Source of the DNA: Teratosphaeria epicoccoides
Lineage: Eukaryota > Ascomycota > Dothideomycetes > Mycosphaerellales > Teratosphaeriaceae
DNA length: 64,000 bases
Reading direction: 5' to 3'
NCBI GenBank assembly: GCA_021401465.1
Contig: JADDMT010000032.1
Location: forward strand, 186,001 to 250,000
Part shown: one piece after another, positions 54,307 to 64,000 of the stretch
Position numbering within the stretch: position 1 is the first letter of the stretch
Layout: each line of letters begins with the position of its first letter
Notes under the pieces: model-generated
Databases searched by the model: none
The model's input: only the letters and a program-made list of their open reading frames with translations
What the model was told of the DNA's origin: nothing
Position numbers and translations under genes: made by a program

Positions 54307-55435
54307 GTGCCCGAAGCCCAAGTAGCCGGCATTCAAGCCCGCTACCTCTTAGACTGTACGCGCTGACAATCTCTCTCTCCTTCCGGAAGGGGCCCTGGCG
54401 GTGGCGATTGCTACTGCGCGCCGAACGTGGGGATGTAGACGCTGATGCGAGATACTCGTCTGCTTGTCTCAGTAACGTTTGGGAATTTTCTTTGCGATGC
54501 CTTACGGATGCTGTGGCTTTCTGGTGCGGAGCAAGGCGATCGGAGTTTGAGGGAATCGACTATTGAGAGGCTTGATGAGGGAGACAGGTAGTAACGAACG
54601 CCTACAGTCTATGAGATCGAATGTCCTTGTGAGTGCTGTGAGCGAGCTTGGCCCCAGCAATTCTGCAATTCATGGCGTGTTAGCTGGCCTGGTGTGCGCC
54701 GCATGACGCTCCAAGTGTATCGCCACTGCACAACCCGCGGCGCTGGAGCTACGAGTCTTGGTAGTGCCGTCGGAGATCGCTGTCTGACGCGATCTGCAAG
54801 GTCCCTCAGCTTGGGATCAATCAGCCGGAGTTCTTCGACCAGGACAGTCTTCTGGCCAGAATCTAGTGCGCAGCTGTCGTCTAGGACCCTGCAGGAGAGC
54901 CTTCTCATACATCGCTTTGAAACCCACAGTGTTTTGTGCCATCCCCGAACAGTGCGAGCGCAGCGACGATTCAAGACCGTCGCACCAATCATAGCGGCGT
55001 TCTCAGGCGCTGGGTTCATTTCCTTCCTTATGGCCATGGTGGGCACGGCGGTGATGCGCCGCTACGTGATGCCGACCTTTGCATCCGGCGCCATCTACTA
55101 CTGCTGTTCGCCTCTGATCAGGGTTTTAGCCTTACATGCCTTGGCCTATCCGGCGAACAGACGGGCGGTAGCATCCGCAACACAGTTGGAACCATATCCA
55201 TGGTCTATGGATGGATTCTGTGGCCCGACAGTGATGCTCCGCGTTACCGTGAGATGTGCGCAATTTGTGGACCGTCGCTGGTCTTCGACGACTTGTTCAG
55301 GCGACATGCGGCGACAGGACCTAACACCATCATCAGATAAGGGGGAGCCAAGTATGCGAGGAAAAGGTCTGACGGTCACGAAATGTCATGAAGTCGGGAC
55401 ACGAACTTGCCCAATGTTATCGTGTATACACCTCC
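54307..55435. other. intergenic with transporter relic
   Basis: Holds the permease-like remnant at about 54940-55340. Otherwise no supported gene. Confidence 0.4.
54940..55340 (+). pseudogene. possible relic of an allantoate-permease-like MFS transporter
   Basis: Near the right end one frame reads EQTGGSIRNTVGTISMVYGW followed by ILWPDSDAPRYREMCAICG, which resembles the AGHTKKxTVNA...GNIIGP...DAPRY stretch of fungal Dal5-type permeases. Hydrophobic text in the neighbouring frame (VAPIIAAFSGAGFISFLMAM) lies just upstream, implying a frameshift. Only a few transmembrane segments are left. Weak assignment. Confidence 0.3.
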
Positions 55436-57008
55436 TCAATCCCTCATGAGAGCCACCTGAACACCATCTTTACACCCCAACGTCAATGTCAGCTTCTCTC
55501 TCCATTCCTCCTGACCTCTCGCTTCCACTCTCGCAAACCTCTGCATCAGCCTGACAGTGACATAGTAGGTCTCATTCAGCGCATACGATTGGCCCAAACA
55601 CAATCTCGGTCCGCCTCCGAAGGGCAAAAAGTCCCATCCGGGCTTCAACGACGAGTCGGCCCAGCGCTCCGGCCGGAAGGCATCAGCGTCGGATCCATAG
55701 ATTTCGGGCGAGCGGTGCATGGAGTGCATGTTGTAGTACAGCATTGTGCCTTTGCTTACGAATAATGGCGTGAGACCGTCTTTGCCGCCGCCGTGCGGTA
55801 TGACGGTATCGCGGATCGCGGTTTTGGCTAGTAAGGGGACGACAGCATAGAGTCGTAAGGCTGTAGGCGTTAGTGCTTGTCCCTGCGGATCATGAACGAC
55901 ATTGCTCACTTTCTTGTAGGCAATCCCTCAGGTACTTCATGTTCATCAAAGTCTCATGAGTTGGTAGCTCGCCAGCCAGCTCGTCAACTTCTCTGCGTAG
56001 CTTCATGCAGACATCCGCCCGCCTGGCCAGCTGAAACCAGAGCAGAGTCAATAGCCCAGCCGTAGTATCTCTCCCTGCTGTAAGCACATTCATCGCCTCA
56101 TCCCTAATCCGCGCAGCATCGACCCTCTCATCTTTCGCCAGCTCGTGGATGAACACCATCTTCTCTTTAGCGACCGCTCCCTCCTTCTCATCCAAAGCAC
56201 GCCGCTCTCGCACTTTCAAGGCCTTCGCTACAATCTCGTCGACGTAGATTTCACAGTCTTTAATGGCCTTCTATGCCTTCGGCCGAAACCCGAAGATCCA
56301 GTGCATCCGCCACATCCGAGCCCTCAAGATACATTCTTCCAGTGCAGCGTCAAACGCCTCGAGAAACGCTCCCGCTTTATCTCCGTCGCTGCTCAAAGAT
56401 GCAGTGCTGACACCAAATCAAATCTCCGTAGACGCATCCATCGCAAACCGGTGAAAGAGGTTCTGCAGATCCACCGTCGACCCATCATCCGGTACATGCT
56501 CAAACAGATTCACCATGAACTTCTCAAAGTGCTCAACATTCTTTACGACTTTACTTTCAAACACCGGTCTCAGCAACGCCCTCGAATGCGCCCAAAATGC
56601 TCCATCAGTAGTGAACACTCCATCACCCAGCAGAGGCACAGCACCGTACCGCCCGTGCCGGACTGTCCAGTCCTGAAATCTGCTGCTCAGAACAGCTTGC
56701 ACGTTAGCACCGTCATTTGTCAGGATCAACTTGTCATTGACTTTGAACGTCCTGCCATTTTTTCGGAAGAGTCCATGGAAATGCTCCAGTGCCTTGCCCT
56801 TTCGGCCAGCGACGAGGAGTCGATATGCGAAGTAGAAGCCAAAGGGGTCGCTTCTCAGATTGCAGGCCGGAGGCTGGCAACCGTGCTTTTGAATGAAATG
56901 TTTGCGCCCATTCTTTAAGCTTCGTAGCCGGTGCAGGTGGTTGCAAATGTACAGTATCAAGGCCAACAAAAGAGGCAGTCCGCGCGTCAGTGTCTCGAGA
57001 ACAGCCAT
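55436..57008 (-). pseudogene. CYP52-type cytochrome P450 with two in-frame stops
   Basis: The frame starts at the Met at 57008 (MAVLETLTRGLPLLLALILY, the membrane anchor). It runs through FGFYFAYRLLVAGRKGKAL, FTTDGAFWAHSRALLRPVF, the I-helix AGRDTTA, the ExxR helix ETLRLY (restored by splicing a 49-nt intron at 55909-55861 with a CTAAC branch) and the haem-binding FGGGPRLCLG. These define CYP52-like alkane/fatty-acid omega-hydroxylases of the ER. The frame is interrupted by TGA at 56420-56418 after MDASTEI and by TAG at 56273-56271 after GFRPKA, with clear P450 text on both sides. The rest, including the splice sites, is intact, so inactivation looks recent. A 45-nt in-frame splice could skip the first stop but would remove conserved residues. 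Confidence 0.85.
56271..56420 (-). other. two nonsense codons in CYP52
   Basis: TGA at 56420-56418 and TAG at 56273-56271 lie in the same reading frame as the flanking P450 sequence. The TAG could stem from CAG by one C-to-T change; the TGA from CGA or TGG. No frame change occurs between them. Confidence 0.85.
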
Positions 57009-57458
57009 GATCTGCTCCCAAGCTGCCAACCATTCCAAATCAGGTTCAACAATGCACCCTAAGAACACCGCCCATGTTGGTCTACGCGAAAGGTAGCCGG
57101 CCTTGGCCGCGTTTTGCAAAGCCGGACGTGCCGGAGAGCTGTGCCGCCCACGCGACGGTCCCTATAAATCTTCCAGACTCATGACATGAATGCCTGCGCG
57201 CAAAGTCGAAACATAAACCCTGCGGTGAAGTGATTTTCGTGTACCATGTAGTATCTTAGCTGCCTCTATCGCCATGTATTCTTGGTATCCACACCGTTAT
57301 CACAGAAGAGACGCCCATCAGCATGACGCACCCGCCTCAACGAATACGGCCAACAACGTAGTGGGGCGATTAGATGAGCTGCAAGAACGCATGCCAGAGA
57401 CGCCCATCAGCATGACACATCCGTCTCAGCGAATGCGGCCAACAACGTAGTGGGGCGA
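57009..57458. other. short intergenic region with duplicated DNA
   Basis: Lies between the P450 start and the transketolase stop. Holds the first copy of the 89-bp duplication. Confidence 0.55.
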
Positions 57459-57479
57459 TTAGATGAGCTGCAAGAACGC
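57308..57479. repeat. 89-bp tandem duplication over the transketolase 3' end
   Basis: Copy 1 starts at 57308 and copy 2 at 57397, both from GAGACGCCCATCAGCATGAC and running through GTAGTGGGGCGATTAGATGAG to GCAAGAACGCA; only a few substitutions separate them. Copy 2 contains the transketolase stop codon (57461-57459) and the last codons RAFLQLI. Copy 1 is a non-coding duplicate of that end. Confidence 0.93.
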
Positions 57480-59826
57480 ACGCTGCAGCGGCGAGCGGAG
57501 AGGCTTGACGTCTTTGTAGAAGTCCACGGTGGCAACGGCGCGCTTGGCGATGCCCTCGGGCGTGAACTCGAATTTCTGTAAATACCGATCAGCGCATGGT
57601 CGTCACTTTGGTCTACGATGATCCAAGACTTACCTTGTAGACATCCTTGTACGGGCCAGAAGCACCAAATCGGTTGAGACCGAACTGCTCATGCGAGTAC
57701 TTTTCCCAGCCCAATGTGCTCATGACCTCCACAGATAGCGACGGGATGCCGTCTGGAATGACCGACAGTCTGTAGTCTTTCGGCTGTGCGTCGAAGACCT
57801 CCATGCAAGGCAATGAAACCACACGAGCCTTGATGCCGTTGTTCGACTCCAAGTACTTTGCGGTCTCCAAGCAGAGCGACACTTCCGAACCGGTCGAGAC
57901 GAGGGTGATCTGAGCGCCCTCGGTCTCAAGTGCAGTGTAGCCACCCTTGATGCCTTTTTCAATTGTGCTGCCTTCGAGCTGCGGCAAGTTTTGACGAGTG
58001 AGAGCGAGAAGCGATGGAGTGCTCTGAGAGGTAAGAGCAACGTAGTAGGCAGCACACGTTTCGTTGCCGTCAGCCGGACGCCAGACCATGAAGTTTGGCA
58101 AGGCGCGGAAGTGCGCAAGGGTCTCGATGGGCTGGTGGGTAGGGCCGTCCTCACCGAGACCGATCGAGTCGTGGGTGGCTATGTAGATGACACGCTGATG
58201 TGATAAGGCAGAGAGACGGACGGAACCGGCGGCATATGACACAAAGTTGAGGAAGGTGCCACCGGCCGGGATGATAGTGCCGTAAGCAGACAAACCGTTC
58301 ATGATACCAGCCATGGAGTGCTCACGCACACCGTAGCGCAGGTACCGACCACTCCACACACCCATGCCGGTTGATGGAGGCTGGAAGTCCACGGCAGACT
58401 TCCAGCGCGTGTTGTTTGAGCCAGTCAAATCGGCAGAACCAGACAAGAGCTCTGGGACTGCGTCATGAATGGCCTCAAGGACGGACTCGGACAGCTTGCG
58501 TGAAGCGATGGCGCCGTCGGACGGCTTGTAGACCGGAAGCTTGTTCTGCCAGCCCTCTGGAAGCTTGCCAGTGAGGCGCCGTCTGAGGTCTGCGCCCAGC
58601 TCCTTGTGCTCACCGGCATACTTCTCGAGCAGCTTGTCCCACTCCTGCTCCGCAGCAGCACCCTCGGCGGCATGCTTGTGGTACATGTCATACACCTCTT
58701 GCGGCACGACGAAGGACTTCTCTGGGTCAAAACCGAACTTCTTCTTGACCTGCTTGGCGTCGTCCTCCTTCAGTGGGTTCCCATGGACACCGCCGGTGCC
58801 CTGCAGTTTGGAGCCGAAGCCAATGGTGGTTGTCAGCCGGATCATGGATGGCTTGTCCTTAACCTCCTTGGCCTTGGCGATTGCCTCCTCGATGCCCTTC
58901 AGGTCGTGATCACCGTCCTTGACCCACTGGACGTGCCAGCCGTAAGCCTCGAATCGTTTGGTGACATCCTCAGTGAAGGCGCATGCAGTGTCGCCGTCTG
59001 TGGAAAGTCAGCGCTCAGTCTGGATTGGATGATGCTCATGGTTGCTGACCGATTGAGATGTGATTGTCGTCGTAAATCGCGATCAGATTGCCCAATTGCA
59101 AGTGACCAGCAGTGGACGCAGCCTCAGAGGCAATACCCTCCATGGCACAACCATCGCCGAAGAACATGTATGTGTGGTTGGTAACGAGGTCGAAGCCCGG
59201 TTTGTTGTAGATGGCAGCAGTGTGTGCCTGGGCAATCGCCAAACCAACGGCGTTGGCAAAACCCTGGCCGAGAGGGCCGGTGGTGACCTCGACACCAGGA
59301 GTGTCGTGTGCCTCAGGGTGACCTGGTGTGATGCTGTCGACCTGGCGGAAGTTCTTCAGGTCGTCGAGGGTGACTTCGTAGCCGAAGAGGTGGAGGAGCG
59401 CATACTGGAGCATGCAGCCATGACCATTCCTGCATCGTATCAACTACTGATCCCATCCAGGAATACCACCCCGACATGTTTGCTGATTGCTATCCCCGAG
59501 GAGCTTCTTCGAAGGGAAAGGACGTACGAGAGGACGAAGCGGTCACGGTTGAGCCAGCTTGGGTTCTTTGGGTTGAAGGTCATGAACTTGTTGAAAAGTA
59601 CGTGGGCCACCGGGGCCATGCCCATGGGCGCACCCGGGTGGCCAGAGTTGGCCTTGAAGGTGGCATCGATCTGCACATGTCGTTTCTCGTCAGCTGTGCA
59701 TTCCGCCGGTCATGCTCGAAAGTTCGCATGTCAGTAGAGACGATGCTGGACAGGGAGACGTACCGCCAACGTTCGAATGGTGTTGATGGCCAATTGATCG
59801 GTCTCGCCATATGCTGACGTGCTCAT
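57459..59826 (-). CDS. TKL1: transketolase
   Basis: Model complement(join(57459..57575, 57634..58997, 59050..59429, 59528..59670, 59764..59826)), 688 aa, the family's usual length. Introns are 52-98 nt; donors are GTACGT, GTACGT, GTCAGC and GTAAGT. The protein shows FKANSGHPGAPMG, TGPLGQGFANAVG, the thiamine-diphosphate motif GDGCAMEGIASEAAS..N, HDSIGLGEDGPTHQPIE, and VREHSMAGIMNG with the catalytic Glu. It transfers two-carbon ketol units between sugars in the non-oxidative pentose phosphate pathway, in the cytosol, using ThDP and a divalent metal. The final exon reads KFEFTPEGIAKRAVATVDFY and ends RAFLQLI inside a duplicated 89-bp segment. Confidence 0.96.
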
Positions 59827-60781
59827 GATGGCGATGGTTGGCTGGGAATGACAGCGACAAGACAAGATGTTGAATGGTGGAAAGGGCACATCAAATTCTT
59901 GCTGCTTGTGACTTCAGATCACTGACTGACTTTGGTGGGGCTCAACTTCCGAGTTGAATGATGACTAAGGTACGCTAGTGGTGGGGCTTTTGTTTTGAAG
60001 GGGATCGACCTTGGACCTTCAACACAACGACGCTCCGGCGGTCGATCGAGCGAAGGATGACGAGCGGCGCGTCGTTCCACCCAGCACATGCTGTAGTGAG
60101 GACGAAAGCAGGCCCGGGACGCGGCGATGTCAAATCCGATCACGAGCGTGTACGCCCAAGTTGACGTTCCCACGCTCCACAGAGGGTCATCGTGGTTGCT
60201 GCGAAGCATCAGCGCGCTCGTTTCTGGCCGCGATGCTTCACTATTCTTGGACGTGGAAGCCCGCGCGGCGTATGAGAAGTCAACATTAGCGAGCACGTGA
60301 CTCATGCACAGGCCACTGTTTGCCGCCGACCATTACCAACCAGTTCACGTCCGCCAACGATATCTCGTTGATGCAGCAAATGCGCATTGGAGCAAATCGG
60401 GCGCCTAAGAGCGCGACTCCGAAAGTCCACAATGTACCATGACGCATCTGCAGCGGCAACGGGCAGGCTTCACCAGCTTTCACGAGCTATACAAAATGAA
60501 GCCGCCTTCCTTCACGGCCTACCGCCTCTCATTTCTTTTCTGCCACCCTACGGTTTTTGCTACGCGTCCACGAGTTTCCTATTCGTCTTTCGTGTTTCCT
60601 TGCCATCATTTCCTTCATAGGCATACGACTTTAGCTGCTGGTTCAGCTCCATTCCTATCTACTGTGCCCGGTTTTCTAGACTCCTAATTGGCGTGGTCGC
60701 CCTTTTCCTACACTGATCTCAACTTGCTCAGTCGACAATCGCATAAGGTGTCATGCTAGGAGACTGTACAGTACGGGTACG
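59827..60781. other. divergent promoter region, transketolase / CFEM gene
   Basis: No supported gene. 60490-60660 is pyrimidine-rich on the plus strand, typical of fungal promoter or 5' UTR DNA. An upstream exon with the missing signal peptide of the CFEM gene could lie here, but I could not identify one. Confidence 0.45.
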
Positions 60782-63307
60782 ATGCCCACTCTCCGCCCAC
60801 AGCAGCCTTCCGACTTGCAGGCTGCAGAGTCCGACCAGCGCGACAGAACGACTGCAGTGCCATCACTGCACAGCATACAACAAAGGGACTTGCCAGAACA
60901 GCTTCAAAGCGTATTACCGTCATGCGCGCAGCAATGCCTACAAACGTACATCACCCAAGAGTACGCCAGCAGCTGTTCTGGAGAAGCGTTCGATTGCCTG
61001 TGCTCGCAATACAGCTCGCAAGGTTACACTGTCGGTGAGCTAGCATATATATGTCTTCAAGGCAGTTGCTCCTCGAACGATATCCAACAAAAAGAAGCGG
61101 CGTACGGTGTCTGCTCCTCTCAGACGAGCGCAGTGCCGCCGACACACAGTAGCACACTCACAGTACCCGCAACGAGTGCAACAGATATTCCTTCAAGCAC
61201 GGAGAACCCCGCCACAGCCACAGCTATGGTCACCCCCACAAGCCCAATCTCGATCGCGGCGGCGAGTGGTACAACGACTCCGAGTCAAGCTTCAAGTACA
61301 TCGTCGCAAGCATCCGCGGCAGCATTGGCTGCAGGTTCCTTCACCAAGTCAACCACTCTCAGTGTTGGTCAAGCCGTCGGTATCAGCATCGCAGCTTTTG
61401 CTGGAGTTGCAATCATCATCGCAATTATTTATTGCATCATGCGGTCTCGAAGAAAGCGGCCGACAGAAGCGCACAAACCCAAGAAGTCGAATTCGTACGA
61501 CTTCGTAGACAACGCATCGCCGCGCTTCACGCCTGTCGGCTATACTCAAGCCGGTTCAAGTGACCCATTAGGCATCCATGTCGACCGAAGCACGAAGTCG
61601 CCCGAGAAGCAGAACAAAGCCCGCACACGATTGCCGGTAATCCCATCAGATCCAGACGCCGCGGACCTACTTGTTGGACGCGATAGACCTTTGGTGCTCG
61701 ATGCTCAGCGCAGCAGTGAGAGCATGCGTACGTTGTCGCGACTGCTGCCAGACAAGCCTGGACAAACACCTCCCCAGCGTCCACACACGCAATGGCCACA
61801 AGCACCGATCTTGAAGTCACCGGCTACCATTTTTGAGGAAGATACTTATTCTAGAATCCCTCTTCAGCCGGCTGCACCGACACCGCGTGCACCTTCAAAG
61901 GCCTTGATGTCACCTGAAAAGCAGATCCATCCAGCGCCACCTGCCCGTGCGTATGCGGATCAATATACCAAGTGCCCTGAGGAGATCGGACGGCCCTCGT
62001 TGTCTCTACATGTGCCTCAGCGGGCGAGAAGCACGAACAGAATTCCGCCTGCGGATGTCTATTTACCACCGCTGCCGCAGCCGCCACCGCCCAAATCTAC
62101 TGTGGCTCGTGGCGTGCCTGCCTTGGAGCGCCGCGAGATCAGAGTCTCGAGAGCCAAATCCGGGACCTCGACGGTTGCTAGCGACGTGTTGAACTACTAC
62201 GCGAGCGCGGAAGCTGGTTCATACACGACGCGAACTGATCTGAGCATGCCAAGTGCCGGCCCACCTACATCCAATCCTCTCGGATCGCCACTTACGCCAA
62301 TCTCTCTTGAACCGCAGCAGCGTATACGGCCGCCGCCAGCTGTAATCACCCTCACGAGACCAACCATGCCGCCACGAGTCGTTAAGCAACGCCCGTACTC
62401 TACCGGCTCCAATACCAGCTTCGAGTCGACCGATCCGGACGAGCCAACACCGCCGGAGGAAGACAAACAACTTAGTCCTGTGACAGAGCACAGTCCCATA
62501 GCAGCCATCAGGTATCCCAAGATTCCGAGAAGCTCCAACCAGGCTGTACCCAGATCGCCGACCGCGCAACCGTCCTCAAGACGGGCACCGCCTCGGCATG
62601 AACGACGCCTGTCTCCACGTGCGGTAACTTCGCAGTCTTTTTCAGGGCACCTACCACCAACTGGTAGATCTGATCTGCCAAGCCAACTGCAAACAGACCG
62701 TCGACCGCGCGGGGGCGACCCAAGAACTCCTGAGTCGCGAGGTCCTGAAGACTCGACGCTGAGTGGATCCACACTAGCTTCAAGACGTAGAGGGAGCAAT
62801 CCAGGTTACGAGAGGAGACTAGTGATCGATACTTCACACTGCAAGGCTAATAGCAAGTCAAGCGGCATTCGTCCGCCGCCACGGATCCAGGATGTTTGCG
62901 ACGTCGAACCTCTTTCCGGCCAAAGCAAAGGATCCGGCAGCCTCTCACATTCCCCACTCAAAGGCGATGGCAGACCACCACGCACCCCCAGAAACACGCC
63001 AGCAACGGCAACGATAGATCATACAGCCTTCCGGAGCCTGACCAATGGCCTCCTGACACCTGAGATGACCGACTCGGGTCCAAAAGTCCTGCGGTATGCG
63101 AATATCGATGTCGGACACCGCAGCGATGGGAGTGAAAGGATCGATGTCACGCAGCAGGTAGTACTCCAGAGTGCGCTTTGGGAACCCAAGTTGACGCCGC
63201 GGAGAAAGGGCGATGACTTGTACTTGGACGTCGGAATGGCGAGTCCGCAAAGATGGGACTGCGCGACAAGTAAGGAGAGCGCGAGTATGGTTGGTCATGC
63301 GTTCTGA
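60782..63307 (+). CDS. CFEM-domain membrane protein with long proline-rich tail
   Basis: 841 codons in one frame. Residues 48-111 hold eight cysteines (48, 52, 65, 72, 74, 91, 96, 111) in the CFEM spacing, with LPSCAQQC, DCLC and the Asp before DCLC that in some family members takes part in haem binding. A Ser/Thr-rich linker, one TM helix (residues about 197-220, SIAAFAGVAIIIAIIYCIM) and a RSRRKR stop-transfer follow. The 610-residue cytoplasmic tail is Pro/Ser/Arg-rich with many PPxP-like motifs, as in receptor-like or sensor proteins. The frame begins MPTLRPQQPSD without a hydrophobic leader, so an upstream exon encoding a signal peptide is probably missing from this model. Ligand and partners unknown. 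Confidence 0.8.
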   Translation: MPTLRPQQPSDLQAAESDQRDRTTAVPSLHSIQQRDLPEQLQSVLPSCAQQCLQTYITQEYASSCSGEAFDCLCSQYSSQGYTVGELAYICLQGSCSSNDIQQKEAAYGVCSSQTSAVPPTHSSTLTVPATSATDIPSSTENPATATAMVTPTSPISIAAASGTTTPSQASSTSSQASAAALAAGSFTKSTTLSVGQAVGISIAAFAGVAIIIAIIYCIMRSRRKRPTEAHKPKKSNSYDFVDNASPRFTPVGYTQAGSSDPLGIHVDRSTKSPEKQNKARTRLPVIPSDPDAADLLVGRDRPLVLDAQRSSESMRTLSRLLPDKPGQTPPQRPHTQWPQAPILKSPATIFEEDTYSRIPLQPAAPTPRAPSKALMSPEKQIHPAPPARAYADQYTKCPEEIGRPSLSLHVPQRARSTNRIPPADVYLPPLPQPPPPKSTVARGVPALERREIRVSRAKSGTSTVASDVLNYYASAEAGSYTTRTDLSMPSAGPPTSNPLGSPLTPISLEPQQRIRPPPAVITLTRPTMPPRVVKQRPYSTGSNTSFESTDPDEPTPPEEDKQLSPVTEHSPIAAIRYPKIPRSSNQAVPRSPTAQPSSRRAPPRHERRLSPRAVTSQSFSGHLPPTGRSDLPSQLQTDRRPRGGDPRTPESRGPEDSTLSGSTLASRRRGSNPGYERRLVIDTSHCKANSKSSGIRPPPRIQDVCDVEPLSGQSKGSGSLSHSPLKGDGRPPRTPRNTPATATIDHTAFRSLTNGLLTPEMTDSGPKVLRYANIDVGHRSDGSERIDVTQQVVLQSALWEPKLTPRRKGDDLYLDVGMASPQRWDCATSKESASMVGHAF

Positions 63308-63666
63308 GGGGTACTCAGTCTTGAGCGTGGTCTTCGATTTTGCTTTAGCGTTCTAGCACTGGTGTTGTTGAGTATTGGGTGCCGAAAGATCTTCCCCTGG
63401 ATTGTAGTGAACTGTGTCCACATACATTTTTGCACATCACGGATGAAACCTCAGAACGCGCACCTTCCATTCTCGAATCCGCCGAAGACCCGAATGTGGG
63501 TCTCGCGGATGTGTCCGACTCGCACTCGGTTTCACGACTCTGGATTCGTTGTCTGTTCAGCCATCGCGACATGAAAATTGCATATTCGTCAATTTGCTTC
63601 CGCTGCAAGCACAGGTGAGCCACGGCTATCATTCGAGGTCTTTTCCCTTACTGACTGTGTCAAGGG
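63308..63666. other. intergenic
   Basis: 3' flank of the CFEM gene and 5' flank of the last 2EXR gene. Nothing recognised. Confidence 0.5.
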
Positions 63667-64000
63667 ATGATGGCTGGTGACAACCCGAGCACGCCGCCAC
63701 AAGATGGCACTTGTCACCTCCTCGATCTCCCCGCTGAGCTGCGCAACTCAATCTACGAGCTCGCCCTGGTGCAGCCCGGCGCGATCTCGCCCTGGTGCAG
63801 CCCGGCGCGATCTCGCCCTGTGCTCGCCTGATGCGAGACCCGAATTCCACAGCCATGGATGCCCAGCACGAAGAGCGCCAGCGGCTTTCTCTCACACAAG
63901 TCAATCGCCAGATCCGCGACGAGTCCATTGCCATCTACTACGGGCAGAACACCTTCCGACTCGGGTTCTGCGCTGACGACGCCGGCGCTCCGAAGCCTCT
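63667..64000 (+). pseudogene. 2EXR/F-box-like gene 4, frameshifted, cut by window end
   Basis: Starts MMAGDNPSTPPQDGTCHLL and continues LDLPAELRNSIYELALVQPG, the 2EXR signature. A 26-bp tandem duplication (63763-63788 and 63789-63814) then shifts the frame and leads to TGA at 63829-63831, giving only 54 residues. After the duplication the original frame resumes with CARLMRDPNSTAMDAQHEER, LTQVNRQIRDESIAIYYGQN and FRLGFCADDAGAPKP to the last base, still typical of the family. Without the extra copy the reading would be continuous. An intron spanning the duplication is not visible. The 3' part lies outside the window. Confidence 0.8.
63763..63814. repeat. 26-bp tandem duplication in a coding region
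   Basis: GCCCTGGTGCAGCCCGGCGC plus six bases occurs twice without mismatch, and the flanking GCCCTG begins again at 63815. 26 is not a multiple of 3, so it breaks the 2EXR frame. Identity of the copies points to a recent event or to an assembly or sequencing artefact. Confidence 0.93.

Noticed and set aside
1..64000. tRNA, rRNA, CRISPR, prophage and biosynthetic gene cluster signals
   Set aside because: None seen. No tRNA box A/B pair, no spaced short repeats with unique spacers, and no polyketide or peptide synthetase domains; the P450 stands alone as a broken gene.

Overview
The window is nuclear DNA of a filamentous ascomycete. The evidence is short introns of 49 to 148 nt with GT..AG ends and CTGAC/CTAAC-type branch sites, fungal families (CFEM receptor-like protein, 2EXR/F-box-like proteins, CYP52 P450, GID subunit Fyv10, Nup192), and moderately GC-rich genes separated by long intergenic DNA. 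A Dothideomycete-like (Capnodiales/Mycosphaerellales) source is my inference from the many 2EXR proteins and gene style; the sequence does not prove it.

Layout. 1-225: last exon of SNU13, cut by the window edge. 0.8-7.8 kb: two tandem Argonaute paralogs on the minus strand. Both carry an N-terminal CPRCKG zinc-knuckle-like motif. The first (867-4381) is nearly complete but has an in-frame TAA and an out-of-frame C-terminal tail; the second (5534-7747) is a wreck with frameshifts, no MID domain and half a PIWI domain. 9.3-12.1 kb: an LZT-type ZIP zinc transporter and an acidic conserved protein. 13.3-16.8 kb: three 2EXR genes interleaved with a MITE-like inverted-repeat element and a degenerate 28-bp minisatellite. 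17.6-24 kb: a small basic protein, gamma-tubulin and a C2H2 transcription factor. 24-31 kb: gene-poor, with an MFS relic.

31-39.7 kb: a pepsin-like membrane protein without the catalytic aspartate motifs, a GPI-type wall protein with a nonapeptide repeat, a thiol peroxidase with an in-frame leader, ribosomal protein eL22 with an 18-bp repeat next to its start codon, and a protein of unknown family. 40-47.4 kb: an amidohydrolase, Nup192, and the divergent SDHAF1/Sdh6 assembly factor. 48.9-52.4 kb: two LEA/SMP-like stress proteins and Fyv10. 53.7-57.1 kb: a cysteine-rich secreted protein, a permease relic and a CYP52 P450 with two in-frame stops. 57.3-60 kb: transketolase with a tandem duplication over its 3' end. 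60.8-63.3 kb: a CFEM membrane protein. 63.7-64 kb: a fourth 2EXR gene, frameshifted by a 26-bp tandem duplication.

Most genes are independent housekeeping loci rather than a pathway. The unusual content is the decayed tandem Argonaute pair with an added zinc motif, together with several recent-looking lesions (nonsense codons in Argonaute and P450, duplication frameshift in a 2EXR gene). All joins, frames and coordinates were worked out by eye; family names rest on recognised motifs, not on searches.
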